Origin: Nematostella vectensis
Lineage: Eukaryota; Cnidaria; Anthozoa; Actiniaria; Edwardsiidae
Direction: 5' to 3'
Length of the DNA: 64,000 nucleotides
Assembly (NCBI RefSeq): GCF_932526225.1
Contig: NC_064046.1
Coordinates: forward strand, 11,123,719-11,187,718
Of this stretch, positions 37,944-46,805 are shown one piece after another (position 1 is the stretch's first letter; the number at the start of each line of letters is the position of its first letter). The notes under the pieces are model-generated. The model made no database searches and was not told where the DNA came from. It saw only the letters and a list, made by a program, of their open reading frames with translations. Position numbers and translations under genes: made by a program.

Positions 37944-40900
37944 TTATATATCTGTACCTACAAGACTGATAGAATTGACAGGTATTCATATTTGTAGTTT
38001 TTCCTGATTTTCCATGTGGTATCTCACTTAGATTTGAGTTCAGTTGGCCAGGACATTGCCTATCTATAACTCCAGAAGGAGGCCAAGTCCCGCCAAGGTA
38101 GGTTCATTTTTAGATTGTCTTTCCTTTCGAATAAACAGTTGTATTCTCAATGATAAACAATAACAAACGAGTGGTTGATCGACATTTTTTAAACTCACAA
38201 CCGTTATCTTTTTGTCCCTTTAGACGTTTTTTTTTGGAACTATTTTCTGGAGCTTTTTAAGAAATTAACTTTCATTGAGGGTTTTTTAAAAATGTTGGAT
38301 GTTTCGCTTCCAGTCAAAACACTATATCCTCTTTCACTTGAAACTCAATTTGATGGGTAAAACCAGTTTTGACTCTCGTAGCAATGTTTTTTTTTCTCAC
38401 ACTTCACGCTTCCTTGGATTTCCAAAAAGATAATTTTGCGCTGCCATTCCTCTCTAGGAGCCAAGTAACAGTACTGATGAGCCCCGCCGCTAATCTCTCC
38501 TCTCGAGGGATCGACCTCCCTTGGAGCGGGACGGTGCACGTGACTTGTGACGGCCAGCAAAAGCCAATCAGGGTGCAGATCCGTGAGGAACTTGTCCTGG
38601 AGAACTCCCCATTCCAGCCGGGGACCAGTCAGATGAAGCCGCTAGACACGGGCATGGCCACGCCGTTCACCTCTGCACCCCTGCCCTCGTCGCACTTACC
38701 CCCGTTAGTGGTGAAAAATAAGAGGGTGGAATTTGCAGAGACGGTGGTGGGGGGAGAATCTGGTAAGGGTTGATACTACATCGTTTTATAACAAAGTTCA
38801 AGCGTATTTCCTTTTTGCTTTTTGCGGAGAGTTTGTGTTATCCCTGTAGAAATGACTCAGAGTATCGGGGAACTAAACGATTTAGTTAGCGAGGAGTTCG
38901 AGTTATTGAAGTTCTCTTGTCGGCCAGTCAATTTTCAATCGAATGATGTTTTGTTGCTTACCTACCTTAAACTCACATCAAGTCTTGTTTTGATCCTAGC
39001 CACGGAGCTTGTGTTAGAAAGTACAGTAGACTCCAATGTGTCCTGGAACCTGAGCTCTGTGGCCCCTGTCTATGTCAAGGTAAGTCTACGCAAGGCCCAA
39101 GTCAACTGCACAGTCATCCTATGTCAAGATATAATATCTTTAATTCCCATCACACTCCTTGCAACTGGAATGCTGAATAACGAGAGTGTATACAACGTCG
39201 TCTCGTAGAGGGCATAGAAATGCCCCTTAGGCGGCAGCCACTGTACGACTGACACCTGACCAAGCAAAGCTTACATCGAAACCATTAGGTGTTGACGCTC
39301 TGGCAACTGCCACACCCAGGCTCTTTCTTTGAAACCCTCTCCTGGACGCCTTTCCCCTCCTAGCTAATAAGCTTCGTGGCTTGGGTTTCCACTGGGAATT
39401 CATTAGGTGGTGACGCTCTGGCAACTGCAACAGCCGGGCTCCTTTGGAACCCTTCCCTGGACGCCTTTCCCCTCCTAACTAAAAAGCTTTGTGTCTGGGG
39501 TTTGGAGTCCCTACGGATCACTTTACCTTCCTTGCTAACAAGCCTTATAGCTGGATTTACTGATTTGATTAAATATTTTTTTTCAGAAAAGCTGTTTATT
39601 TTCTATTCCTTACAGGGTGACGCGTCTGGTGATGTGTACCGCGCCACTTACTCTGCCTTCTGGTTCCAAAAGCGCTCAGGAATGTTACAAGGCAAAAATT
39701 TGTTAAAGGTACACTGGGAATCGCCATTAGGGGAATCATGAATCTACAGCCAAGTCCCTGCAGTTGTGCTAGGGGTAGTCCTTTAGTTGGCCGTGAGGCA
39801 AGAGAAACGAAAAAACGGTATTGGGTGACGTCACGTGAACCATAGAAAACCCAAAAAGAAAGGCACAGATTACGCTGAATCTTCAATTTCAGTTTTGCTT
39901 TTTCGGGCTCCATTATTTTGCTTTTCAAAGAAAAATCTAAACGTCCAAATTATGAAAAGAGGTTGTTATTCAAGTCCCTTTAATGCAAGCCTTTCTAGAA
40001 AGTCAATCCATGCCTTGGTTGGTATTGGGGAAAAAATAAAGTCGTACATAACTGGTCGCCTTCAACTTTATCTTTGCGCAGATTCTTGTGAAGTTCCTGC
40101 CAATGGACCCCGGCCAGTACTCCCAGCACTGGGACCTTAAGGTACGTCTGATGAGATCATAGAGTAGAATTTTCTACTAGGAAAAAGCCTGCAACACGAG
40201 ATTCCATTTAAACAATGTGGTGAAAGTTAAGATTTTTTCCATAAACTGAACCAAGGTATGTAGAACCTTAAGGTAGTATCAGTGACATTCCTGGAATATG
40301 AGATTTCCTTAAAAGATGGTCAACCGCGAGGTTCTCGTGCAACTAGATTACGTACGCTTTTGGAATTGTCTACAAAATGAGACTGTTTCAGCAGAACCCA
40401 GATAAAGCGAACCGTGGAGCATTCATATGGTAGAACAACGCTTCTGAAAAGCAATTTAAACAAGATGTGTTATATTGTGCGAGTGGTATGATATGCTTTG
40501 GATCCTCTGCCATCCTACCTTATTTTTAGACTGACAACGTGTTTGATGGTGTTGTCTGACGGGGAAATTAGGATGACTTGATAGAAGTTGCCCAAGTTAC
40601 TGGAAAGAGGATGTTTGATTGAATCCAAATTAAGTAAACTCGAAAATACATCTTATAACTATTAGAGTGGTTTTCAAAAACCCGTGAAATACTATTTAGT
40701 TTATTTAGTACTAATACACTGTAACGTCTTTGTTCTCTTTTATTCTGGCTTGACTATTACATTTTGACAATTACATTTTGTTGCACGGGATTTTGAAAAC
40801 CACTTTATCAGGCCATGTGTGGGAGGAAAACATAGCTTATGCCTTCACAAAATAATTCTACTCGCTTCCCATATCACTGTTTTTTTTTTTTCTAATCATA

Positions 40901-42741
40901 TCCCATTTTCTTTAACTAACAGTTTCAACATGAGGGCTTCAAGCGACTTCACAAGCAAAGGATAGAGGTGTTTGCACAGGTATAGCTTATTGGTTACAGC
41001 CATCCATCAGCGAATATCAATTAGTCTGTTAGTAGAGTGGGTGAAACCATCGCCGAATGATGCCATTGTTGAGGCTGTGAATCGAACTGACGAAGATATT
41101 CCGGAGGCAGAATTCAAAAACTTGCAACAACATGTTTACAACGCCATGTTGAATTGCGTCCTCTTAAATCGTCCCAGCATGCTGTTCGCTTATCAACTCG
41201 ACCCAATCCCCCACGCAACCTAAGAATGGCGAATGCTAGCCTCTTGAAAACACAACAGAATGAATGCTATTACCTTTAACTAGGGTGATTTAGATCCACG
41301 ACGCCGGCAAGAAGACGCCGCCTCGCGCACGTTCGATTGCGCGCGCACGCTTTTCTTGCCGGCGTCGCGTCCTGTTCAGGATGGCATTTCATGCTTTTTC
41401 ACGTCCTCTTCAGGACGGGACGCCGGCAAAAATTAGCGTGCACGCACAATCGAACGTGCGCGAGGCGCCCTCTTGCCGGCGTCGTGGGTCTAAACCACCC
41501 TACTTTTATTATTAGAACGAAAAAATTGCGAGAAAAAAAGTCGAATGAATTAGTAAAGAAGAAAGGAGAAAAATCGAACGAATTAGTGTAGAGTGGTACT
41601 GTTGACAGCAAACTTATTGTAGTACTATTGTAAAGCTTATTAAGTTGCCTTTTTTTCATATAGGCAATTGTAAGAGATGCTCCTTTCACCAAGATTACAC
41701 GAGAGGGAGGGAAAGAAAATCAGCCAGCGATAACACACAAAAGACTTCCAGCAAAAGTAGAACACCTTTCGCATCAGAAAGGCCAGTCTCAAGAAAAGCA
41801 GTCAGTGATCCTTAATGGGACAAGCAAGATTTCGGAAAAATCTACCAACAGGTACTTTGATCTCTTATTTCCCAGTACCTTAAGGAATGTCACTCGATCC
41901 CTCTTTGCCAAGTAAACCTTTCAAATCAATGGTATAACTAGAAAGACTACAGGCAAGCAGTAGAAAAAACAAGATGGTCTGCGTAGGCGTGATGAAGACA
42001 AGGTACGAATCAACACAAGGTTGAAAAGGTATGTTCAACGCCTCTGTGAAACAGAGTGGTTGCGCTGACGTTTCGAGCGTTAGCCCTTCGTCGGAGCAAA
42101 AGAAACTCAATGTCAGCGACGAGGTGCCCAATTTCTAATTGTTTCTTTTGCTCCGACGAAGGGCTAACGCTCGAAACGTCAGCGCAACCACTCTGCTTCA
42201 CAGAGGCGTTTAACATACCTTTTCAACCTTGTGTTGATTCATACCTTTCAAATCAAGTATTATAAACTTAAAATACCAAGTGTGAAAAAGCATCCACCTA
42301 CCTCGCATTATGTGCCTTCCAATATTGAATGATTAATACATTAAATGGAGACGGTGTGGCTGACAAGGGGTCTTTACCGATCAAAATATAAATATTTATT
42401 GCTCTTTTACACAAAACCCAATTTCACCAACTTGTCTAAACTTTTGTACAGACTCTAGAAAAGCTGTTTGTGTTTTCCTATTGCATTTTCTCTTGTATTG
42501 TCTCATGTATTTTTATTTTAGTCTTTTTTGAATACACTACATTGGTTATGTGTACCTGAATAATTGATATCATCTTGTCTACACCCCAGACCCCGGCGAA
42601 ATCGTGGAGTTTATGTTAACGAGAGTGAAGTCATCTTTCCAAAGACGGCTGTTGGTGGAACATCTGAAAGTATTGTCAAGATTTGCAATACCACCGATGC
42701 TGAGGTTACGGTGAGTGATTGATGATGACATCGAGAATGAT

Positions 42742-42772
<31 letters not shown>

Positions 42773-43191
42773 ACGATGTTAATTTGAATGGGTATGGTTG
42801 TTGTAGTGATAGTGGTTGTTCTTGCGAAGGTGATATTGATAATGATGGTAATTTTCATAGTGATGGTGTTGGTGATTGTTGTTGCAGGATGATGGTGATG
42901 GTGATGTTGATGCTCTATATTGCTTGGTCTAAGTTTTGAACAATGATAATCAAAACAGTCCTTACATTATTAAACACGCTTGTTTGAAATGCACAGGTCC
43001 CGATCCAACGCCCTCAAGCTCCTTTCTCCCTCCCATCACACATCCCCGGAAGATCACGAATCAGTGCTCATCGGTTTGTGAGAATACCGGTCAGATTTAC
43101 ACCAACGGAGCCTGGGACTAGCTACACGTCTGTCATAGTGTTCGTATTACCAGAGCAGCGGATTGAAGTACAAGTACAAGGGGAATCCTGA
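9298..43191 (+). CDS. CEP192: CEP192/SPD-2 centrosomal scaffold protein, complete, 50 exons
   Basis: CEP192 (SPD-2) organises pericentriolar material and recruits PLK4, Aurora A and PLK1 to centrosomes (known family role). I joined 50 plus-strand exons, phase-consistent throughout, giving 2754 residues from ATG 9298 to TGA 43191. Human CEP192 is of similar size. Diagnostic matches to the family include ADEESFVREHQFDHA, CCVGVETRSKLSLHNP, CGGTSNLTL, NTGARAAFVKAV, FEFSWPGHCLSITPEGG, VQIREELV, VSWNLSSVAPVYVKGDAS and RGVYVNESEVIFP. The N-terminal two thirds are low complexity and Ser-rich. The last roughly 1140 residues are PapD/ASH-like beta domains. Exon lists are in the three entries below. Individual boundaries are inferred. 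Weakest are the exon 2 acceptor (two in-frame AGs 12 bases apart), the exon 6 acceptor inside a repeat, and the exon 6 donor (GTCTGT). Confidence 0.95.
11238..11437. repeat. (ATT/GTT)n trinucleotide microsatellite
   Basis: About 200 bases of TTA, TTG and TCA triplets lie in CEP192 intron 3, just 5' of exon 4. Read in frame they give poly-Leu or poly-Asn, which are artefacts. The exon 4 acceptor (TTGTAG|AAGTCT) lies 40 bases downstream. Confidence 0.95.
12048..12465. repeat. About 70-bp tandem repeat, six copies, ending on the exon 6 acceptor
   Basis: Units share GTGACCTTGTTTGAGATATT, GCCATCAGATGATTTCC and TTCATGCTCCTAGCCAGGGG. In the last unit the segment reads TTCATGCTCCAGACAAGGGCAG|GTAG, and exon 6 starts at 12463. 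The functional 3' splice site is therefore inside the repeat. Confidence 0.85.
13095..13320. repeat. 20-bp tandem repeat in CEP192 intron 7
   Basis: The unit GAACTTAATTATGCTGTGCT recurs about eleven times with substitutions. It is non-coding. Confidence 0.92.
13990..14580. repeat. About 215-bp tandem repeat, roughly three copies, in CEP192 intron 8
   Basis: Copies share GATTTTTGCAACAGGAATT, GATGTTGCCATGT, TTTTCAAAAACTT, GCAATTGGAGATTGA and AAGTAGCTGGCCCTT. The third copy is shortened. No gene is visible in the rest of this intron. Confidence 0.85.
15209..16080. mobile_element. Non-autonomous DNA transposon-like element with about 90-bp terminal inverted repeats
   Basis: The left end contains CAGAGCTTTCTGTG, TTTACTTTGCTCCACATC and AACCTCTGCTGAAATGAGCC. 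The right end is its reverse complement (GGCTCATTTCAGCAGAGGTT, GATGTGGAGCAAAGTAAA, CACAGAAAGCTCTG). The interior of about 690 bases has no transposase ORF. It lies in CEP192 intron 9. Confidence 0.85.
17165..17385. repeat. About 55-bp tandem repeat starting on the exon 12 donor
   Basis: Exon 12 ends AAG|GTAAGTAGATATGTG followed by AAGGACTTGTTACTATTGAG. The following units read AGGGTAGGTGGATATGTG plus the same downstream word, four copies in all. The repeat phase begins at the splice junction. Confidence 0.8.
18780..18925. mobile_element. Degraded partial copy of the TTAA-flanked MITE family
   Basis: Shared words with 29780-30025 in the same order are GAAAGTTTCCTTGAGGATGTG, ACTGATAATGTAGAG, TTTTGTCTTTT and GGAAGTAAAC. 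It lies in CEP192 intron 15. Confidence 0.65.
19780..20372. mobile_element. Inverted-repeat element packed with CGCGTAATT motifs
   Basis: The ends are GGCTTCTGGAATTACGCG and CGCGTAATTCCAGAAGCC. Inside, CGCGTAAT or close variants occur over a dozen times, clustered towards both ends, as expected for subterminal transposase-binding sites. No transposase ORF is present. It lies in CEP192 intron 17. Confidence 0.88.
21231..23591 (+). other. CEP192: CEP192 exon 19: 2361-nt giant exon
   Basis: This exon encodes residues 865-1651 with no stop, is exactly 787 codons, and is flanked by TTTTTTTCAG and GTATAT. Its first two thirds are Ser/Gln/Arg-rich and look disordered. Next comes a Pro/Gly/Gln-rich stretch (about 22850-23450). 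It ends with the start of the first PapD-like domain (MPPICCVGVETRSKLS), matching human LPHACCVGIASQTLLS. Other CEP192 exons are 39-305 nt. Confidence 0.95.
24230..24460. repeat. 20-bp tandem repeat (TGATTTGTTAACCTTGTG) in CEP192 intron 20
   Basis: About eleven degenerate copies of TGTGACTTGTGAACCTTGCG/TGATTTGTTAACCTTG lie directly upstream of the exon 21 acceptor at 24473. Confidence 0.85.
25247..25565. repeat. 43-bp tandem repeat spanning the exon 22 donor, about seven copies
   Basis: Exon 22 ends CAATAACCCCT|GTGAGTAGCTTAACGACG. The array repeats TATAACCCCCGTAAGTAGC and TTAACGACGCTTTTAAC. Each unit therefore carries the last exon bases plus a donor-like CCCGTAAGTA. Confidence 0.93.
26347..27040. 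repeat. 115-bp tandem repeat containing the 3' part of exon 23 and its donor, six copies
   Basis: TATTCACAAGCTCTTGCTTG plus GATGGCAAGACCTGTGCT|GTAAGT recurs at exact 115-base spacing (26351, 26466, 26581, 26696, 26811, 26926). The first copy is the real exon 23 end. Each unit also contains a CTTACCTCAG acceptor-like word. Copies are nearly identical, so the expansion is recent. Confidence 0.97.
28549..28794. mobile_element. TTAA-flanked MITE, copy 1 (piggyBac-type target site)
   Basis: The 246-bp element starts AGCCGCATTGTCACCAGTTT and ends with its reverse complement, AAACTGGTGACAATGCGGCT. TTAA follows on the right; the left flank has decayed to CTGA. It lies in CEP192 intron 25. It carries no ORF. 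Confidence 0.88.
29780..30025. mobile_element. TTAA-flanked MITE, copy 2, inverted relative to copy 1
   Basis: The termini are the same as copy 1, and the interior is its reverse complement (GTTTATTGGAAGTTTCTTTG here, its complement in copy 1). Both flanks are TTAA (29776-29779 and 30026-30029), the target site of piggyBac-type transposases. It lies in CEP192 intron 27. Confidence 0.92.
31240..31325. repeat. 16-bp tandem repeat of the exon 29 splice donor, five copies
   Basis: The unit CGAGCACATGTAAGTA contains exon end CAT|GTAAGTA. Exon 29 ends at 31252 in the first copy. If that donor is skipped, the frame reads CAC ATG TAA and stops at once. Confidence 0.95.
33150..33290. mobile_element. 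Fragment of the hammerhead-bearing repeat family
   Basis: GAAGCGTCAGCGCAACAACG, TTCAGAGGCGTTCAACAT, CCTTTTCAACCTCGTGTTGA and CTAGTTACACC parallel the right half of 42001-42246 and, inverted, the sequence leading into it from 41935. It lies in CEP192 intron 33. Confidence 0.7.
33660..34052. repeat. 80-bp tandem repeat of exon 34 3' part plus donor, five copies
   Basis: TAGTGGACACACGAAAGCTC, AGCGAGGGCTACATTACCAA and CATTGGCGAG|GTAAGTCGGG recur every 80 bases. The first copy is the functional exon 34 end at 33724. The later copies lack an exon 34-type acceptor. Confidence 0.96.
35834..36219. mobile_element. MITE with about 46-bp terminal inverted repeats
   Basis: The left end is CAGACCTGGGACTCCCTTTG then CGACATTCTGGCTCGCGTGA; the right end is its reverse complement ending CCCAGGTCTG. 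The interior of about 295 bases has CG/CGCG-rich patches and no ORF. It lies in CEP192 intron 38. A clean target duplication is not evident. Confidence 0.88.
36739..36930. mobile_element. Fold-back element in CEP192 intron 39
   Basis: The left arm (TAAATAAACCCCTTCTGGCG, GCGGATAATGTCC, GAGAAATGGT) is matched by a right arm in reverse complement (ACCATTTCTCCTCCGAGGAC, ATTATCCGCCGATATC, GGGGCTTATTTA). Confidence 0.85.
37457..37557. repeat. Short hairpin element in CEP192 intron 40
   Basis: GGTTCCAGAGCCTCGAACGT and CTATTTAGTG are matched by CACTAAATAG and ACGTTCAAGGCTCTGGAACC, with a loop of about 13 bases. Confidence 0.85.
37862..37945. repeat. (TTTA)n microsatellite
   Basis: About 20 uninterrupted copies lie in CEP192 intron 41. 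Confidence 0.98.
40664..40806. repeat. Inverted-repeat element in CEP192 intron 46
   Basis: AGTGGTTTTCAAAAACCCGTG on the left is matched by CACGGGATTTTGAAAACCACT on the right across about 100 bases. The rest of this intron (40142-40922) shows nothing else. Confidence 0.75.
41283..41500. mobile_element. CpG-rich palindromic MITE with TA target duplication
   Basis: Arms of about 100 bases include CACGACGCCGGCAAGA, CTCGCGCACGTTCGATTG and their reverse complements, meeting near 41390 around a pair of related GTCCTGTTCAGGA/GTCCTCTTCAGGAC palindromes. TA lies on both outer sides. This resembles Tc1/mariner-type insertion. It lies in CEP192 intron 47. CpG density is far above the surroundings. Confidence 0.85.
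42060..42102 (-). ncRNA. Hammerhead-ribozyme-like core, left arm (antisense copy)
   Basis: Read on the minus strand this is the same sequence as 42145-42188, including the CCGACGA variant, GAAA and GUC. The pair is separated by about 40 bases. Confidence 0.35.
42145..42188 (+). ncRNA. Hammerhead-ribozyme-like core, right arm
   Basis: The order is a helix I strand (TTTGCT), C-CGACGA (consensus CUGANGA with one change), helix II GGGC-TAAC-GCTC, then GAAA, a minimal helix III and a GUC cleavage triplet, and the helix I partner AGCGCAA. Hammerheads with very short helix III are known in Penelope-like elements and related retroelements. The U-to-C core change suggests this copy is inactive. Confidence 0.4.
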
Positions 43192-44815
43192 TATTGTGCT
43201 CTTCATGGAATGACTCGTATATATGATTAAACAGGGAACACAACACGCGGCCGGCTACGGCTTGGACGACGTGGCTTTCAATAGCATAGGTAACCCCAAA
43301 GCGGTTTTCTGCCGTAGCTGTCCTTGATGCTGTCATTAAAAGTGCAAGCCCGTGGCTGTGCTAGGAGCAGACACTTAGGAGAAGTTTACTATTGAATATC
43401 TTAGCTCGAAATCCTAGCTAATGACCTGGCATATCTGTGTTGTAGACGGGCTGCTCATAAGGGCGGTTGTTTATCGAGTATCTGTATCAGATGAACAAGT
43501 TGAGCTACTTTAACTATACTGTAACTTAACTTGTAGCGACGTCTGCCTAAAATCTCCTGCGAGTGAGACTATGGCCTAGACCGGTCAATGGAAGAGAGTG
43601 GTATATGGGACAGTTTAAGCCAAATTTCAGCTGAATAATTAAAAAAAGCCGAAAAATAACCAGAATATCGATAAATATACAATTGGGAAGCACTCATGTT
43701 TGTCCTGTATTAAAGTTTTCTCTTAGACTGTGAATTGGTCGTAATGGAGACGAATCCTGGGCGAATTTAGGATCAATACGTTTCTAAACAACCTACAACC
43801 TTTTTAAAACTTGTGTAGGTATAAAACGGTATAAAACTATTTTTATTAATTCCAGACTCTCTTGCATCATCCTTGTAGCCTTAATGTTTTTATTAAAGTT
43901 ACCTAAGTATTAGAAATATAGTGATCCCAAAATCCCGTTCAAATATTAGTAGTGTAATAGTCTACCAGCTATGAGTTTAATGTTGGTGTTTGTTTAAATA
44001 AGTTGTTTGTAAATATGACAGTAGTAAGTAGATTTGGTGGATAGCTGAGAAGACGCAACAAATATTTAAGCCACCTTGTCAAAAGAAAATAAAACTAGTA
44101 TTTGTCCGAGAAATGTGTTCAATGTCTACCCTTCCCTGCCCAAGATCTTGACTTAGGGGGAGGAGGGGGGGGGGATTCAAGGGCTGAATCACCTATAGAG
44201 GGAAAAAAAAACGTTTCCCCATATGTACTCTTCCCTCCGTATAATTTATGAAACACAACAAAGAGGAGGATTTTGATATTTTCCTAGAGCAACAAGTTCA
44301 ACAAATAATTCGAAAACAAGTATTATACAAAAACAACTTTCTTGTTATATTACACTTATAGATTTTACATAAAAATTTAAATTAGAACACTTTTCGAAAA
44401 ATATTAAAAATAACCTCTGTCGCACTGTTTTGTTACATAGAAATGTTAGATAGAGATAAAAATGCAGAAACGGATTTTATAGGGTCTGGGGCTTCAATAT
44501 AGGGTCTTCTATTTTTGTTCTTAGGTTTACGGTCTTCGTTTTATAACCACCCGTCGTTTTGAAATAACCATGAGCAGGTGAGCGCGGACGTCGTTTGTAA
44601 TGCCGTCGATTTGCGTAAGGTCTGTCATGGGGCCGTGCTAACTAGGTGAAAACCGACGAAACGCGCGCGGTCCCGTGTGAACACCATTACAAGTTAATTT
44701 TGGAGCAGTCAGTATCGTGTTGAAGGGAACCTAAATAGACCATCGCGCGTGGGCGCAATACACGCGGTCAAGGGGAATTTGTATTTAGAAAAAATAATAA
44801 CCAGCGATTAGTATA
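43192..44815. other. Convergent intergenic region: CEP192 3' UTR and CIMIP1 3' flank
   Basis: No coding sequence is recognised. The CEP192 3' UTR probably runs to about 44110 (poly-A signal at 44088). A G-rich patch lies near 44158-44173. The remainder shows nothing I can name. Confidence 0.6.
44088..44093 (+). promoter_or_regulatory. Candidate CEP192 polyadenylation signal AATAAA
   Basis: AATAAA lies about 900 bases after the CEP192 stop. TG/T-rich sequence (TAGTATTTG, AATGTGTTC) follows within 40 bases. Confidence 0.5.
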
Positions 44816-45788
44816 TCAACCAATTGCCTCTGGTGGCCACTTCATTTGTCCTAAGAATGAGCTCTTTTGCTTTGTGTATCTTCCATATCTCTCCAAGTTG
44901 CACTGCCTTTGACTTGATCGCCACCCTATCTCGGACGCCGTGGTTGAAGGATATCTTGCCTTTGACCTTCCTACAGATAATTGAGACGCCACACTCGAGT
45001 CTATCGGAGGTAATTTCAAATTTTCCCTTCTCTGCTTTACGCGTACTGCTGCCTCGCCGTTTTCGATGTTGTTGTCTTCATTTGCGAGCTGAAAGAGTAA
45101 TAAAATAAGTGCTTACTTAGAGCCACATCTTTTAGTTGTTTTGGTTTGCTTTGTTTGGCTTTTACGCATGCGTGACTGGCGCTTTTAGCCCCTGACAACA
45201 CGCTATTTTTCTAATAAAAAATACATCTAAACAGCGAAATTTCTCTCGAGCGATTGCCTCTACAGATAAAAAATATAATACGATAATCACAAGTTCAGTT
45301 AGCTGTAAAAGCAAAACCGAAATTCGGGTATGACGCGGTATGATGCGGTAAGAAAATTCTACAACATTTCTAGAACAAACTAAGATTTCTTATTTCTTAG
45401 TTAGAAATATCTGCCATGCGATTCACAGAGCTTATGATTCTACCTGCTTGTATTGCTCGATAAGGAATCCCCAATTCTCCGGCCAGTGCTTCGCCGCTCC
45501 GTGTTCGTGTCCGATGTGGTCTTTCCTACAAATTCGAATAAAAATAAATCTGTAAATTTTTAAAACCTTTCTTCACAAATAGCTTCTAATAGATAACAGC
45601 AAATGATAGTATTAAAGGACTCGGTAGTTAAGAGTTCAGTAGCAGTTTATAGAACTTAAGAGCGGGTAAACAAAACACGGCAAATAGCTATAAATGCATT
45701 CAAGATTAAATCTTTAAAGTTTCTTCACTTACCAGATTTGGTCCTGGTGAACAAAGTTCAATCCTGTTTTGTTCTTACCGAAAACCAT
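44816..45788 (-). CDS. CIMIP1: CIMIP1 (C20orf85)-like ciliary microtubule inner protein
   Basis: Three minus-strand exons, 45733-45788, 45444-45525 and 44816-45088, join in frame to 136 residues; the human protein is 137. The start MVFGKNKTG is followed by NFVHQDQIWKDHIGHE, matching human MNLVGQDEIWKYRLKAE. Exon 2 gives AKHWPENWGFLIEQYK against ARQNWPQNWGFLTTPF. Exon 3 gives ASEIGWRSSQRQCNLERYG and ends MKWPPEAIG, matching QGFIGWRSAVPGLNKCLEL and the ending ELCWPKQGV. The W-P-x-N-W-G-F-L and I-G-W-R-S cores are the clearest evidence. The human protein is a component of the ciliary axoneme (known). Exons 1 and 2 are too short to appear as ORFs. The gene is convergent with CEP192 and head-to-head with the RNase L-like gene. 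Confidence 0.87.
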
Positions 45789-46805
45789 GACGGTTAACGA
45801 GAAGAATCGTACTTAGAGTACGGCGAGATACCAAGGAAATTGGAGCAATTAAACTTCTATTGGGTCTTAAAAAAGTAACTCCAACTTGTGTTGTGTTGTC
45901 TTTCAAGGACTCGTCGTTGGCATGGTGATTGAGAGGAGAGATTATTAAAATATGCATGACTGATAGGCCACGGGGGAATACGATACAGCAGCAGCACTTG
46001 AAACCTCCAATACTTTAATACCTGCTTTACACAGAGGGAAGAAAATGCGATCTTACTTTATTTGTTCAGAATATTTAGCCTGGAAAGTTTTTGTATTGTT
46101 TTTAATATTTGTGCCACATTTAAAGAGTAATTCTCTTCCCTAGGAGTGTCAACTTGATATCTATATCCAAAGGCCGGTACAAAATCCACAAAATAATTTC
46201 GAGCGAGCAAATATATCTGTACTAAAAAGGACCCTAGGCTAAAAAGATACCATACAATAGTAATAAAAAAAAAACTCCAGCGAAAAAAAAAGCGCCGAAA
46301 AAAGTATCGAGCCCGGAAAAACTGTTTTCTCTCAGTTAGATATGGTTTAGCGGCTCAATAAAAATATACTCTCTAGGCCATCAAAGTATAATAGGAATAA
46401 GGGATACATCGAGAAATGTGGGGGGGGACTTTCACAAAAGAAAAAAATACACAACCTAGACTTGTGTTTACAAAAGCCTTCATTTGGTCACACTTGTGCT
46501 GTTGTAGAACGGCAGAAATAAATGCTTTTTTTGTGTAGTCGAGTGGAAGAGAAAAAAACTGGTAGGAAAAAGAGGGTGTTAGTGCTGATGTAAATAAACA
46601 GGTTTTAGCTTCTGGCCCGCGCCTACAGACACAACTAAAGCGGTATTCTTAAGAACGCTCATGCGTAAGAAAGCATTCTCAAGTTTCCGAGAAGCCGAGA
46701 AAACATTCCAGACGGTGTGGCTCAAAATCACTACTAGAGAAATCACAGATAAACACCCTTGAGCCCTGGTGAATTGATGTGAGACCCTTCCTAAACTCCA
46801 GGAAA
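45789..46805. promoter_or_regulatory. Divergent intergenic region between CIMIP1 and the RNase L-like gene
   Basis: About 1 kb separates the two starts, so both promoters should lie here. I see A-rich stretches near 46265-46300 and a short G run near 46420-46428. There is no confident TATA box or binding-site cluster. I see no coding sequence. Confidence 0.45.

Larger units (their letters stand above)
42001..42246. mobile_element. Fold-back repeat carrying two opposed hammerhead-like cores
   Basis: Left and right arms of about 105 bases are near-perfect reverse complements (ATCAACACAAGGTTGAAAAG left, CTTTTCAACCTTGTGTTGAT right). Each arm contains GACGAAGGGCTAACGCTCGAAACGTC on its own strand. 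Relatives occur at 33150-33290 and 62480-62660. It lies in CEP192 intron 48. Confidence 0.88.
23967..43191 (+). other. CEP192: CEP192 exons 20-50: C-terminal PapD/ASH-like domains
   Basis: Inferred exons: 23967-24044, 24474-24632, 25133-25258, 26257-26385, 27674-27737, 28331-28396, 29186-29259, 29578-29730, 30398-30453, 31157-31252, 32003-32065, 32455-32542, 32719-32784, 32954-33061, 33635-33724, 34144-34231, 34582-34664, 34870-34991, 35543-35640, 36474-36680, 37054-37128, 37647-37704, 38032-38097, 38458-38762, 39000-39079, 39616-39708, 40082-40141, 40923-40979, 41664-41851, 42590-42710, 42997-43191. They encode residues 1652-2754, beta-rich ASH/MSP-like domains known to target this family to centrosomes. 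Exon 30 (63 nt, CNKSVVCWPGIAVGKAA) was found only by matching human NKQFLAWGGVPLGRTQ. Intron 37 uses a GC donor (AAAAG|GCAAGT). Introns without an entry here show no recognisable feature. Confidence 0.9.

Noticed and set aside
37764-37997. Hydrophobic ORF with repeated LFIY
   Set aside because: It is produced by the (TTTA)n microsatellite in a CEP192 intron.
46779-46805. Extension of the RNase L-like protein by nine residues
   Set aside because: The first codon is GTG. The first ATG in frame is at 46806 with a suitable context.
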